Source of the DNA: Ancylostoma caninum
Taxonomy: Eukaryota > Nematoda > Chromadorea > Rhabditida > Ancylostomatidae
Direction of reading: 5' to 3'
Length of the DNA: 64,000 bases
Assembly (NCBI GenBank): GCA_037903475.1
Contig: JBAJFG010000016.1
Span: 186,001-250,000 of the forward strand
Position 1 is the first letter of the stretch. Each line of letters begins with the position of its first letter. The notes beneath the pieces are model-generated. The model made no database searches. It was not told the origin of the DNA and saw only the letters and a list, made by a program, of their open reading frames with translations. Positions 63,801 to 64,000 of this stretch are shown here, piece after piece. The position numbers and the translations under genes are program-made.

Positions 63801-63861
63801 AATGTCACAGCTTTTCCGACCACAACCTCAATAGACTCGTCCGATCCAACTTTTGGTGGAG
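1337..63861 (-). CDS. him-4: Hemicentin (HIM-4-like), partial: 74 exons, 31 Ig domains
   Basis: Hemicentin is a very large secreted extracellular-matrix protein. In C. elegans HIM-4 forms tracks that link basement membranes and anchor cells. Here I traced 74 exons on the minus strand, 8589 nt (about 2862 codons), in one open frame with matching intron phases at every junction. The product is an unbroken chain of 31 I-set Ig domains of about 90 residues. Each has Cys (B strand), Trp (C strand) and a [YF]-x-C-x-[AV]-x-N type F strand, usually followed by AGE and a closing V-x-V/L. No VWA, nidogen-G2F, EGF or fibronectin domain, signal peptide or start codon lies in the window, so both ends are missing; HIM-4 is known to have 48 Ig repeats. 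Most domains start at a phase-1 acceptor. The extracellular Ig style and the absence of Fn3 or kinase domains argue against titin or UNC-89. The gene name is an inference from this architecture. Confidence 0.93.
1463..6704. other. Large hemicentin intron (5.2 kb) within Ig domain 31
   Basis: AT-rich. A degenerate MITE right arm lies at 1886-1917. Several plus-strand open frames (for example 2243-2572 and 5029-5538) lack splice context, recognisable motifs or a plausible signal peptide and are not called as genes. No RNA gene was recognised. Confidence 0.5.
6849..9030. other. Hemicentin intron (2.2 kb)
   Basis: Lies between Ig domains 30 and 31. Nothing gene-like was supported. It has a duplicated word (GTAGATTACCTAGGG-type) near 8530-8560 and homopolymer T/A runs. 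Confidence 0.45.
9031..11323 (-). CDS. Hemicentin Ig domain 30
   Basis: Exons 11257-11323, 11084-11151 and 9031-9171. It starts [18 protein letters not shown], with the first Cys at a phase-2 junction ([14 protein letters not shown]), Trp in [12 protein letters not shown], then [19 protein letters not shown] and second Cys in [13 protein letters not shown], closing LVVI. The 67-nt first exon is easily missed by gene finders. It is supported by the V-P-P-R start, its phases and a TTTTTCAG acceptor. Confidence 0.85.
9172..11083. other. Hemicentin intron (1.9 kb) within Ig domain 30
   Basis: AT-rich intron with no coding or repeat feature that I can support. Confidence 0.45.
11475..11664. repeat. 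ATTCGAA-rich dispersed repeat, copy 1
   Basis: Repeated ATTCGAA/TTCGAAT words. Shortly after, the sequence CCTATGTATAGT (11686-11697) matches the end of the longer copy at 53352, so the two are probably one repeat family. Confidence 0.5.
16456..16464 (+). promoter_or_regulatory. Probable trans-splice or 5'-UTR acceptor of the acidic-protein gene
   Basis: TTTTTTCAG ends two bases before the ATG at 16467. In nematodes such a strong acceptor directly before a start codon usually marks spliced-leader addition. No outron promoter could be identified. Confidence 0.5.
16467..19496 (+). CDS. Nested gene: small acidic protein of unknown function (106 aa)
   Basis: Three exons, 16467-16529, 19192-19371 and 19419-19496, all joined in phase 0, lie inside a hemicentin intron on the opposite strand. 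The start [21 protein letters not shown] follows a TTTTTTCAG acceptor. Exon 2 begins [19 protein letters not shown] and continues [20 protein letters not shown]. Exon 3 gives [18 protein letters not shown] and ends SLSLLH. An AATAAA follows 18 nt after the stop. The exon-2 end is uncertain: GTACTG at 19366 would remove V-L, whereas GTGATC at 19372 is used here. The N-terminal two thirds is acidic and probably helical, and the end is basic. There is no signal peptide or membrane segment, so it is probably cytosolic or nuclear. I do not recognise the family. Coding-like residue use, three phase-compatible exons and 5' and 3' signals make a real gene likely. Confidence 0.72.
19514..19519 (+). terminator. 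Poly(A) signal AATAAA of the acidic-protein gene
   Basis: AATAAA 18 nt after the TAA of the nested gene, a typical nematode spacing for a very short 3' UTR. Confidence 0.6.
19813..19842. repeat. Perfect 12-bp inverted repeat (hairpin)
   Basis: CTGAAGCCCTCA, a six-base loop TTTACT, then TGAGGGCTTCAG. It lies about 320 nt past the nested gene's stop. It is too short for a typical pre-miRNA, and no flanking pairing is seen. Confidence 0.6.
20861..21093. repeat. Foldback (MITE-like) element with ~50-bp arms
   Basis: Arm 20861-20912 (GTCTATTAGCTCGCAGAGGG..CGACTTTGTCCGCAA..ACGACTT) pairs with 21038-21092 (AAGTCGT..TTGCAGACAAAGTC..GCCCTCTGTGAGCTAATAGAC). There are few mismatches and a spacer of about 125 nt. 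It is adjacent to Ig domain 29. Confidence 0.65.
21183..21534 (-). CDS. Hemicentin Ig domain 29
   Basis: Exons 21422-21534 and 21183-21342, phase 0 between. It starts [19 protein letters not shown] (NST sequon), with Cys in [10 protein letters not shown], Trp in [24 protein letters not shown] and second Cys in [14 protein letters not shown], closing VYVG. The exon leaves in phase 1 at GTGTGT, before the 9.9-kb intron that holds the acidic nested gene. Confidence 0.88.
21597..21940 (-). CDS. Hemicentin Ig domain 28
   Basis: Exons 21785-21940 and 21597-21710, phase 1 between. It starts [18 protein letters not shown], with Cys in [11 protein letters not shown], Trp in [32 protein letters not shown] and second Cys in [14 protein letters not shown], closing VHTI. 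The Asp-x-Gly of the E-F turn is replaced by SGRVST, so the tyrosine corner is atypical. Confidence 0.86.
22166..22490 (-). CDS. Hemicentin Ig domain 27
   Basis: Exons 22324-22490 and 22166-22271, phase 0 between. It starts [17 protein letters not shown], with Cys in [11 protein letters not shown], Trp in [32 protein letters not shown] and second Cys in [12 protein letters not shown], closing LEVL. The intron is only 52 nt, among the shortest in the gene. Confidence 0.89.
22554..22964 (-). CDS. Hemicentin Ig domain 26
   Basis: Exons 22853-22964, 22709-22781 and 22554-22650. It starts [19 protein letters not shown], with Cys in [11 protein letters not shown], Trp split in phase 2 (LKW|YVNDTEI), [17 protein letters not shown] and second Cys in [13 protein letters not shown], closing VDVV. 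NDT, NIT and NDT are sequons, the densest glycosylation potential seen in one domain here. The third exon uses a CTTAAG acceptor. Confidence 0.88.
23023..23884 (-). CDS. Hemicentin Ig domain 25
   Basis: Exons 23721-23884 and 23023-23134, joined in phase 0 over a 586-nt intron. It starts [19 protein letters not shown], with Cys in [11 protein letters not shown], Trp in [26 protein letters not shown] and second Cys in [13 protein letters not shown], closing VDVL. Confidence 0.89.
23946..24279 (-). CDS. Hemicentin Ig domain 24
   Basis: Exons 24142-24279 and 23946-24086. It starts [19 protein letters not shown], with Cys in [11 protein letters not shown], Trp in [11 protein letters not shown], then [17 protein letters not shown] and second Cys in [13 protein letters not shown], closing QLDVW. 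The second exon's acceptor is GCTTCAG|CC. The nearer TCTACAG at 24111 would bring an in-frame stop. Tyr at position -2 of the second Cys is replaced by Trp (TWMC). All three introns are phase 1. Confidence 0.86.
24621..24722. repeat. MITE-like inverted repeat, family A copy
   Basis: Terminal arms GCATCATCGAGATTACCCAG (24621) and, inverted, GCATCATTAAGATTACCTAT (24722). The inner AACACG/ACTTGTT parts also pair. It is 102 bp and matches the copy at 31288-31381. Confidence 0.6.
25411..25416 (-). terminator. Poly(A) signal AATAAA for the alternative hemicentin end
   Basis: TTTATT on the plus strand is AATAAA on the minus strand, 127 nt past the TAG of the basic-tail frame. A single AATAAA in AT-rich DNA is weak evidence alone; here its distance and strand fit a 3' UTR. 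Confidence 0.4.
25543..26102 (-). CDS. Putative alternative 3'-terminal hemicentin exon: basic, dibasic-rich tail
   Basis: Reading through donor GTACGC after domain 23 gives 186 codons to a TAG (25545-25543), in frame with the Ig exon. Seen in order: a short stretch CTHLGSQKC; a Ser/Thr-rich segment with sequons NSS and NTT; dibasic and polybasic sites [18 protein letters not shown] and ESLSFGKR; a charged, probably helical stretch [20 protein letters not shown]; and an Arg/His/Cys-rich end. An AATAAA on this strand follows 127 nt after the stop. A 560-nt open frame with such composition in AT-rich intron DNA is unlikely by chance. It would make a hemicentin isoform ending after Ig 23 with a unique tail. 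No known domain is recognised. The alternative is intron sequence that happens to be open, so RNA evidence decides. Confidence 0.5.
26103..26488 (-). CDS. Hemicentin Ig domain 23, last Ig before an alternative end
   Basis: Exons 26316-26488 and 26103-26226. It starts [19 protein letters not shown], with Cys in [13 protein letters not shown], Trp in [30 protein letters not shown] and second Cys in [14 protein letters not shown], closing FKVEIL. The C-C' region is a few residues longer than usual. The donor CTGT|GTACGC is in phase 1 and fits domain 24. If it is not used, the frame stays open into a 186-residue basic tail. Confidence 0.88.
26550..27151 (-). CDS. Hemicentin Ig domain 22
   Basis: Exons 27058-27151, 26781-26860 and 26550-26664. 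It starts [20 protein letters not shown], with Cys in LECPVS|GIPQP (phase-1 split), Trp in [27 protein letters not shown] (an N-glycosylation sequon) and second Cys in [13 protein letters not shown], closing LEVL. The D-A-G before the Tyr is altered to D-Q-A. Confidence 0.87.
27209..27686 (-). CDS. Hemicentin Ig domain 21
   Basis: Exons 27517-27686 and 27209-27307. It starts [19 protein letters not shown], with Cys in [11 protein letters not shown], Trp in [14 protein letters not shown], then [18 protein letters not shown] and second Cys in [12 protein letters not shown], closing DLILK. The exit is phase 0, so the G strand is completed by VLVPPK in the next exon, which shifts the domain border away from the usual phase-1 intron. 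Confidence 0.88.
27687..28191. other. Hemicentin intron (505 nt) between Ig 20 and 21
   Basis: No coding, RNA or repeat feature seen. Confidence 0.4.
28192..28601 (-). CDS. Hemicentin Ig domain 20
   Basis: Exons 28488-28601, 28331-28420 and 28192-28273. It reads [20 protein letters not shown], Cys in [12 protein letters not shown], Trp in [25 protein letters not shown] and second Cys in [12 protein letters not shown], closing SEVI. All three entries are phase 0 and the exit is phase 1. The 114- and 90-nt exons could be skipped without a frameshift. Confidence 0.88.
28674..29602 (-). CDS. Hemicentin Ig domain 19
   Basis: The 3' part of exon 29564-29721, then exons 29157-29221 and 28674-28830. 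Cys lies in [13 protein letters not shown], Trp in [11 protein letters not shown] (phase-2 split) and the second Cys in [14 protein letters not shown], closing GFT. The last exon leaves in phase 0, and the final V-S-V is supplied by the next exon. The acceptor of the third exon is ATTGAAG. The intron before it holds a purine-rich tandem duplication. Confidence 0.85.
28881..29003. repeat. Purine-rich tandem duplication (~60 bp x 2)
   Basis: GC(G/A)GATT(T)CT.TAGCAA..TTTA..A followed by an AAGAAAGAA tract and ATAGAAAT occurs twice in succession in the intron before the last exon of Ig 19. Confidence 0.45.
29603..29924 (-). CDS. Hemicentin Ig domain 18
   Basis: Exon 29793-29924 and the 5' part of 29564-29721. 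It starts [19 protein letters not shown], with Cys in [11 protein letters not shown], Trp in [12 protein letters not shown], then [14 protein letters not shown] and second Cys in [13 protein letters not shown], closing AVDVF. Both the entry and the internal intron are phase 1. The second exon continues through [13 protein letters not shown] into domain 19. Confidence 0.88.
30024..30416 (-). CDS. Hemicentin Ig domain 17
   Basis: Exons 30343-30416, 30149-30279 and 30024-30088. It starts [19 protein letters not shown], with Cys in IRCE|VFGNPPP, Trp in [27 protein letters not shown] and Cys in [12 protein letters not shown], closing LHVL. The first donor is GTCCGT, the second exon's acceptor is TTTAAG, and the F-strand exon enters in phase 2. 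Confidence 0.87.
31288..31381. repeat. MITE-like inverted repeat, family A copy
   Basis: GCATCATTGAGATTACCCAG then GGTAAA at 31288-31313 is mirrored by TTTACCCTGGGTAACC..GATGC ending at 31381. It is 94 bp, with about three mismatches over 26 nt. It is the best-preserved member in the window. Confidence 0.65.
31889..31952. repeat. TTTA/TTAT simple repeat
   Basis: About 64 nt of TTTATTTA-type repeats with small interruptions. Confidence 0.8.
33891..34325 (-). CDS. Hemicentin Ig domain 16
   Basis: Exons 34174-34325 and 33891-34014. It starts [19 protein letters not shown], with Cys in [11 protein letters not shown], Trp in [29 protein letters not shown] and second Cys in [13 protein letters not shown], closing VQVT at GTGAGT in phase 1. 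The layout is the simple two-exon form: phase 1 in, phase 0 between, phase 1 out. Confidence 0.89.
34387..34780 (-). CDS. Hemicentin Ig domain 15
   Basis: Exons 34701-34780, 34564-34629 and 34387-34522. It starts [18 protein letters not shown], with Cys in LQCPID|DPTVEF, Trp in [29 protein letters not shown] and second Cys in [14 protein letters not shown], closing TIVN. The third exon's acceptor is taken as GAAGAG|TTGCAC. The more usual-looking CCACAG 5 nt upstream would break the frame. Confidence 0.82.
34846..46967 (-). CDS. Hemicentin Ig domain 14
   Basis: Exons 46852-46967, 34983-35054 and 34846-34927. It starts [19 protein letters not shown], with Cys in [11 protein letters not shown], Trp in [29 protein letters not shown] and Cys in [12 protein letters not shown], closing VSIL. 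The phase-0 split after MK is followed by the longest intron of the window (11.8 kb), which hosts a whole plus-strand gene. Confidence 0.87.
35490..35640. repeat. ATTCGAA-rich dispersed repeat, copy 2
   Basis: Scattered TTCGAAT/ATTCAAAT words flank GCAATACATCTC (35552-35563). The same word sits inside the copy near 61.77 kb, suggesting a common element. Confidence 0.4.
39110..39720. repeat. ~300-317-bp direct tandem duplication
   Basis: 39110-39410 and 39415-39720 share, in order, TTTCT(A/G)AGGACCT, GATGTTCCT or AATGTTCCT, CCAACCATTT, CCAGAAATACACCT, AATGAAGT(A/G)AACTTTT, AATGTGAGCAT and GATCAACCAAC. Divergence is moderate. It lies 0.7-1.3 kb upstream of the nested Cys-rich gene. Confidence 0.65.
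39512..39566. repeat. Perfect 23-bp hairpin
   Basis: Left arm 39512-39534, loop 39535-39543, right arm 39544-39566; GAAATTATTCCTGG pairs with CCAGGAATAATTTC and AAATGGTTG with CAACCATTT. No mismatch was seen. It is present only in the second copy of the tandem duplication. Confidence 0.75.
40453..46797 (+). CDS. Nested gene: secreted Cys-rich protein with two ADAM10/17-like membrane-proximal modules
   Basis: Four exons, 40453-40604, 42839-42970, 45917-46067 and 46666-46797, join in matching phases (2, 2, 0) to 188 residues. The start [13 protein letters not shown] is followed by hydrophobic [13 protein letters not shown], a predicted signal peptide cleaved near TTS|ETC. The mature part has 23 cysteines. 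Module 1 (C47-x4-C52-x3-C56, ECQC 63-66, CYLCC 74-78) and module 2 (C100-x4-C105-x3-C109, CDC 119-121, CQLCC 136-140) share one framework, followed by [18 protein letters not shown]. This C-x4-C-x3-C..CxC..CxxCC layout matches the membrane-proximal Cys module of ADAM10/ADAM17 sheddases (family knowledge). No metalloprotease HExxH or disintegrin domain is present. The C-terminal stretch 174-188 ([15 protein letters not shown]) could be a GPI-anchor signal or a membrane segment. The function is unknown; a role as a decoy or adaptor for ADAM partners is only a guess. Confidence 0.72.
41379..41402. repeat. CGCA/ACGC microsatellite
   Basis: Five to six tandem ACGC units ending GCATGCAC, within intron 1 of the nested Cys-rich gene. 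Confidence 0.8.
43549..43564. repeat. CA microsatellite
   Basis: Eight tandem AC units within intron 2 of the nested Cys-rich gene. Confidence 0.8.
47040..47990 (-). CDS. Hemicentin Ig domain 13
   Basis: Exons 47830-47990 and 47040-47157, split in phase 0. It starts [18 protein letters not shown], with Cys in [11 protein letters not shown], Trp in [13 protein letters not shown], then [20 protein letters not shown] and Cys in [13 protein letters not shown], closing LSVL. The end of the first exon with its donor GAG|GTACAG is copied three more times inside the following intron (see the tandem array), so the intron has grown by duplication of an exon-intron border. Confidence 0.88.
47375..47853. 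repeat. Four-copy tandem array built from a hemicentin exon end and its splice donor
   Basis: On the minus strand the word GGAGTGCTTA recurs at 47853, 47731 and 47615, and as GGTGTGCTTA at 47497 (periods 122, 116 and 118). Each unit continues with CCT..GTTG(A/G)G(G/A)TACAG, an A-rich stretch, and ACAACGTGGGTGGT. Unit 1 is the last coding part of Ig 13 exon 1 with donor GAG|GTACAG. Units 2-4 read GAG|ATACAG or GGG|ATACAG and have lost GT. The rest of the 672-nt intron shows nothing else. Confidence 0.85.
48158..48938 (-). CDS. Hemicentin Ig domain 12
   Basis: Exons 48832-48938 and 48158-48332, split in phase 0. It starts [16 protein letters not shown], with Cys in [12 protein letters not shown], Trp in [12 protein letters not shown] and the second Cys in [13 protein letters not shown], closing FVVRLT in phase 1. 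The first exon's donor is the weak GAG|GTGCCT. The second exon has a strong TTTCAG acceptor and a GTACGT donor. Confidence 0.87.
48333..48831. other. Hemicentin intron (499 nt) within Ig 12
   Basis: No coding or repeat feature supported. Confidence 0.4.
49017..51031 (-). CDS. Hemicentin Ig domain 11
   Basis: Four exons: the 3' part of 50957-51098, then 50798-50890, 49428-49486 and 49017-49081. It reads [17 protein letters not shown], Cys in LICD|LNHTDSP, Trp in [29 protein letters not shown] and Cys in [11 protein letters not shown], closing LKVL. The 59-nt exon is the shortest in the gene. The F-strand exon uses an acceptor reading TTTGAG, and the GAT|GTGGGG donor was inferred from the phase. 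This is the most fragmented domain in the window. Confidence 0.82.
49082..49427. other. Hemicentin intron (346 nt) within Ig 11
   Basis: No coding or repeat feature supported. Its acceptor reads TTTGAG. Confidence 0.4.
49487..50797. other. Hemicentin intron (1.3 kb) within Ig 11
   Basis: AT-rich; no exon or ordered repeat could be supported. Confidence 0.4.
51032..55260 (-). CDS. Hemicentin Ig domain 10
   Basis: Exons 55149-55260, 54856-54957 and the 5' part of 50957-51098. It starts [19 protein letters not shown], with Cys in [11 protein letters not shown], Trp split in phase 2 ([12 protein letters not shown]), [18 protein letters not shown] and Cys in [11 protein letters not shown], closing LEVV. 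The F-strand exon sits 3.8 kb downstream of the rest of the domain, behind the intron that carries the ATTCG repeats. Confidence 0.87.
52815..53352. repeat. ATTCG-rich dispersed repeat, long copy
   Basis: About 540 nt with dozens of ATTCG/CGAAT words, often ATTCATTCATTCG or ATTCGAATATTCGAA. The right edge reads CCTATGTATAGTGC, as at 11686. The pattern is irregular rather than a strict tandem array. Confidence 0.7.
53796..53892. repeat. AATA/ATAAATA low-complexity tract
   Basis: Nearly uninterrupted AATAAATAATA-type sequence. Confidence 0.75.
55328..56454 (-). CDS. Hemicentin Ig domain 9
   Basis: Exons 56336-56454, 56136-56230 and 55328-55392. It starts [19 protein letters not shown], with Cys in [11 protein letters not shown], Trp in [24 protein letters not shown], then a phase-2 intron and [13 protein letters not shown], closing VKLL. 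The first exon's acceptor reads CTTAAG rather than TTTCAG. The 743-nt intron before the F-strand exon holds one degenerate foldback element. Confidence 0.87.
55393..56135. other. Hemicentin intron (743 nt) within Ig 9
   Basis: Holds a degenerate family A foldback at about 55815-55970 (TATGATTACCCATGGGTA and, inverted, GGTTAACGTGTTAACC with ATGCAT at the end). Confidence 0.4.
56515..56918 (-). CDS. Hemicentin Ig domain 8
   Basis: The 3' part of exon 56878-57006 ([13 protein letters not shown]), then exons 56654-56822 and 56515-56596. Cys lies in [11 protein letters not shown], Trp in [13 protein letters not shown] and the second Cys in [13 protein letters not shown], closing VLVNVM. The phase-2 junction KN|R precedes SVTEDSS. 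The last exon ends in phase 1 at ATGA|GTACGT. The loop after the Trp ([18 protein letters not shown]) is longer than in neighbouring domains. Confidence 0.87.
56919..57980 (-). CDS. Hemicentin Ig domain 7
   Basis: Exons 57869-57980, 57068-57148 and the 5' part of 56878-57006. It starts [19 protein letters not shown], with Cys in [10 protein letters not shown], Trp split by a phase-2 intron in [11 protein letters not shown], then RRLNVQ|NVTLSDEG and Cys in [12 protein letters not shown], closing LVVL. The donor after RRLNVQ is GTTTGT, chosen because AA|T restores the frame. The third exon runs on into domain 8. Confidence 0.85.
57149..57868. other. Hemicentin intron (720 nt) within Ig 7
   Basis: No coding or repeat feature supported. 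The open frame 57611-57910 on the minus strand only partly overlaps the real exon. Confidence 0.4.
58105..58499 (-). CDS. Hemicentin Ig domain 6
   Basis: Three exons: 58387-58499, 58247-58328 and 58105-58182. It starts [19 protein letters not shown], with Cys in [11 protein letters not shown], Trp in IVWTKDGQPV, linker [17 protein letters not shown], and second Cys in [13 protein letters not shown], closing VDII. Entry is phase 1, then phase 0, phase 1, and exit phase 1. The sequon NNS lies just before the B strand. The 78-nt third exon is among the shortest of the gene. Confidence 0.88.
58613..59023 (-). CDS. Hemicentin Ig domain 5
   Basis: The 3' part of exon 58970-59137, then exons 58792-58905 and 58613-58736. 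The A strand [15 protein letters not shown] lies in the shared exon. The second exon has [16 protein letters not shown] (Cys) and LSWSRHQLP (Trp). The third has [14 protein letters not shown] and Cys in [13 protein letters not shown], closing KLLVQ. Internal introns are phase 0 and the last is phase 1 at GTTCGA. CPIKDP resembles CPIDDP in domain 15, suggesting that some repeats are more closely related to each other than to their neighbours. Confidence 0.88.
59024..59342 (-). CDS. Hemicentin Ig domain 4
   Basis: Exon 59197-59342 and the 5' part of exon 58970-59137. It starts [17 protein letters not shown], with Cys in [11 protein letters not shown], Trp in [10 protein letters not shown] and the second Cys in [13 protein letters not shown]. 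The domain ends at FNVRVI, and the same exon continues into domain 5 without an intron. This exon fusion across the domain border departs from the gene's usual one-border-one-intron layout. Confidence 0.88.
59343..59750. other. Hemicentin intron (408 nt) between Ig 3 and 4
   Basis: No feature supported. Confidence 0.4.
59751..60098 (-). CDS. Hemicentin Ig domain 3
   Basis: Exons 59958-60098 and 59751-59889, both entered in phase 0. The domain reads [18 protein letters not shown], Cys in LQCPVVGG, Trp in [11 protein letters not shown], then ESEGIF in the second exon and Cys in [13 protein letters not shown], closing FEVVVL. The first exon's donor is the weak GAG|GTTGCC. It was chosen because it alone keeps the frame into the second exon, whose acceptor is TTTTTTCAG. 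Confidence 0.85.
60406..60720 (-). CDS. Hemicentin Ig domain 2
   Basis: Exons 60570-60720 and 60406-60529. The domain starts [11 protein letters not shown] and has Cys in LACLVKG, Trp in [10 protein letters not shown] and the second Cys in [13 protein letters not shown]. The split is in phase 2 (AG|A). The usual D-x-G-x-Y motif before the second Cys is replaced by MTTHRF, so the conserved Asp and Gly are missing although the disulfide is kept. The exon leaves in phase 0 at CAG|GTACGA, so the domain boundary itself is a phase-0 junction, unlike most others in this gene. Confidence 0.88.
60944..63861 (-). CDS. Hemicentin Ig domain 1 (window numbering)
   Basis: Exons 63746-63861 and 60944-61100. 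The first exon opens in phase 1 with APPKVGSDE, has the B-strand Cys in TLSCDVAN and the core Trp in TTLWRL, and ends in phase 0 at GTAAGG. The second begins NNSETLPP, an N-glycosylation sequon, and carries the F-strand Cys in [14 protein letters not shown], closing HVTVLG at donor GTTAGT. The domain is interrupted by a 2.6-kb intron. It is the first Ig seen; the upstream part of the gene lies beyond the window. Confidence 0.9.
61101..63745. other. Hemicentin intron (2.6 kb) within Ig 1
   Basis: Contains an ATTCGAA repeat copy (61706-61872). A seven-base 'exon' flanked by AG and GT at 63289-63295 was considered and dropped. Confidence 0.5.
61706..61872. repeat. ATTCGAA-rich dispersed repeat, copy 3
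   Basis: Words TTCGAATTTGAAC, CGAATATTCGAATG and GCAATACATCTC. The last is shared with the copy at 35552. Confidence 0.45.
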
Positions 63862-64000
63862 CTGAAAATGAACATAAAACTTTTTTTGCAACGGATAAAT
63901 TCCATAAACTCTCGTGCGGTCCCAGCGAGGCCCGCTACGCTTTGTGTGAATCAGCTGCTTCATGTCCTACACCCAATTATCCTGCAAATCTGCACTTTTT

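Overview
The window is nuclear DNA of a nematode, most likely a clade V (strongylid or hookworm-like) species. This is inferred from the AT-rich introns, the T-rich TTTCAG-type acceptors, genes nested in introns, and the hemicentin-type gene that fills the window. No sequence search was possible, so the species is not assigned.

The main feature is one very large gene on the minus strand, the middle part of a hemicentin (HIM-4-like) gene. I could follow 74 coding exons from 63861 down to 1337. They total 8589 nt, about 2862 codons, and every splice phase joins without a frameshift. They encode 31 consecutive I-set immunoglobulin domains, each with the strand-B Cys, the core Trp and the strand-F Cys. 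The gene runs off both window ends: the N-terminal VWA/hemicentin part lies beyond 64000, and further Ig domains and the C-terminal nidogen-G2F/EGF part are expected left of position 1. Exons are dense at 20-35 kb, 47-51 kb and 54.8-61.1 kb. Long introns fill 1.5-6.7, 11.3-21.2, 30.4-33.9, 35.1-46.9, 51.1-54.9 and 61.1-63.7 kb.

Two plus-strand genes sit inside hemicentin introns. At 16467-19496 a three-exon gene encodes a small acidic protein of unknown function, with a trans-splice-like acceptor just before its ATG and an AATAAA just after its stop. At 40453-46797 a four-exon gene encodes a predicted 188-residue protein with a signal peptide, two tandem copies of a C-x4-C-x3-C..CxC..CxxCC module resembling the membrane-proximal cysteine module of ADAM10/ADAM17, and a hydrophobic C-terminus. 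No protease domain is present.

After Ig domain 23 the hemicentin frame stays open through the splice donor for 186 codons of very basic, dibasic-rich sequence (25543-26102). A stop and an AATAAA on the same strand follow. This suggests an alternative 3' end that would give a short Ig-only isoform with a unique tail.

Introns carry foldback (MITE-like) elements, an ATTCGAA-rich dispersed repeat, a roughly 316-bp tandem duplication with a perfect 23-bp hairpin, and a four-copy tandem array made from the end of a hemicentin exon plus its splice donor, in which only the first copy keeps GT.
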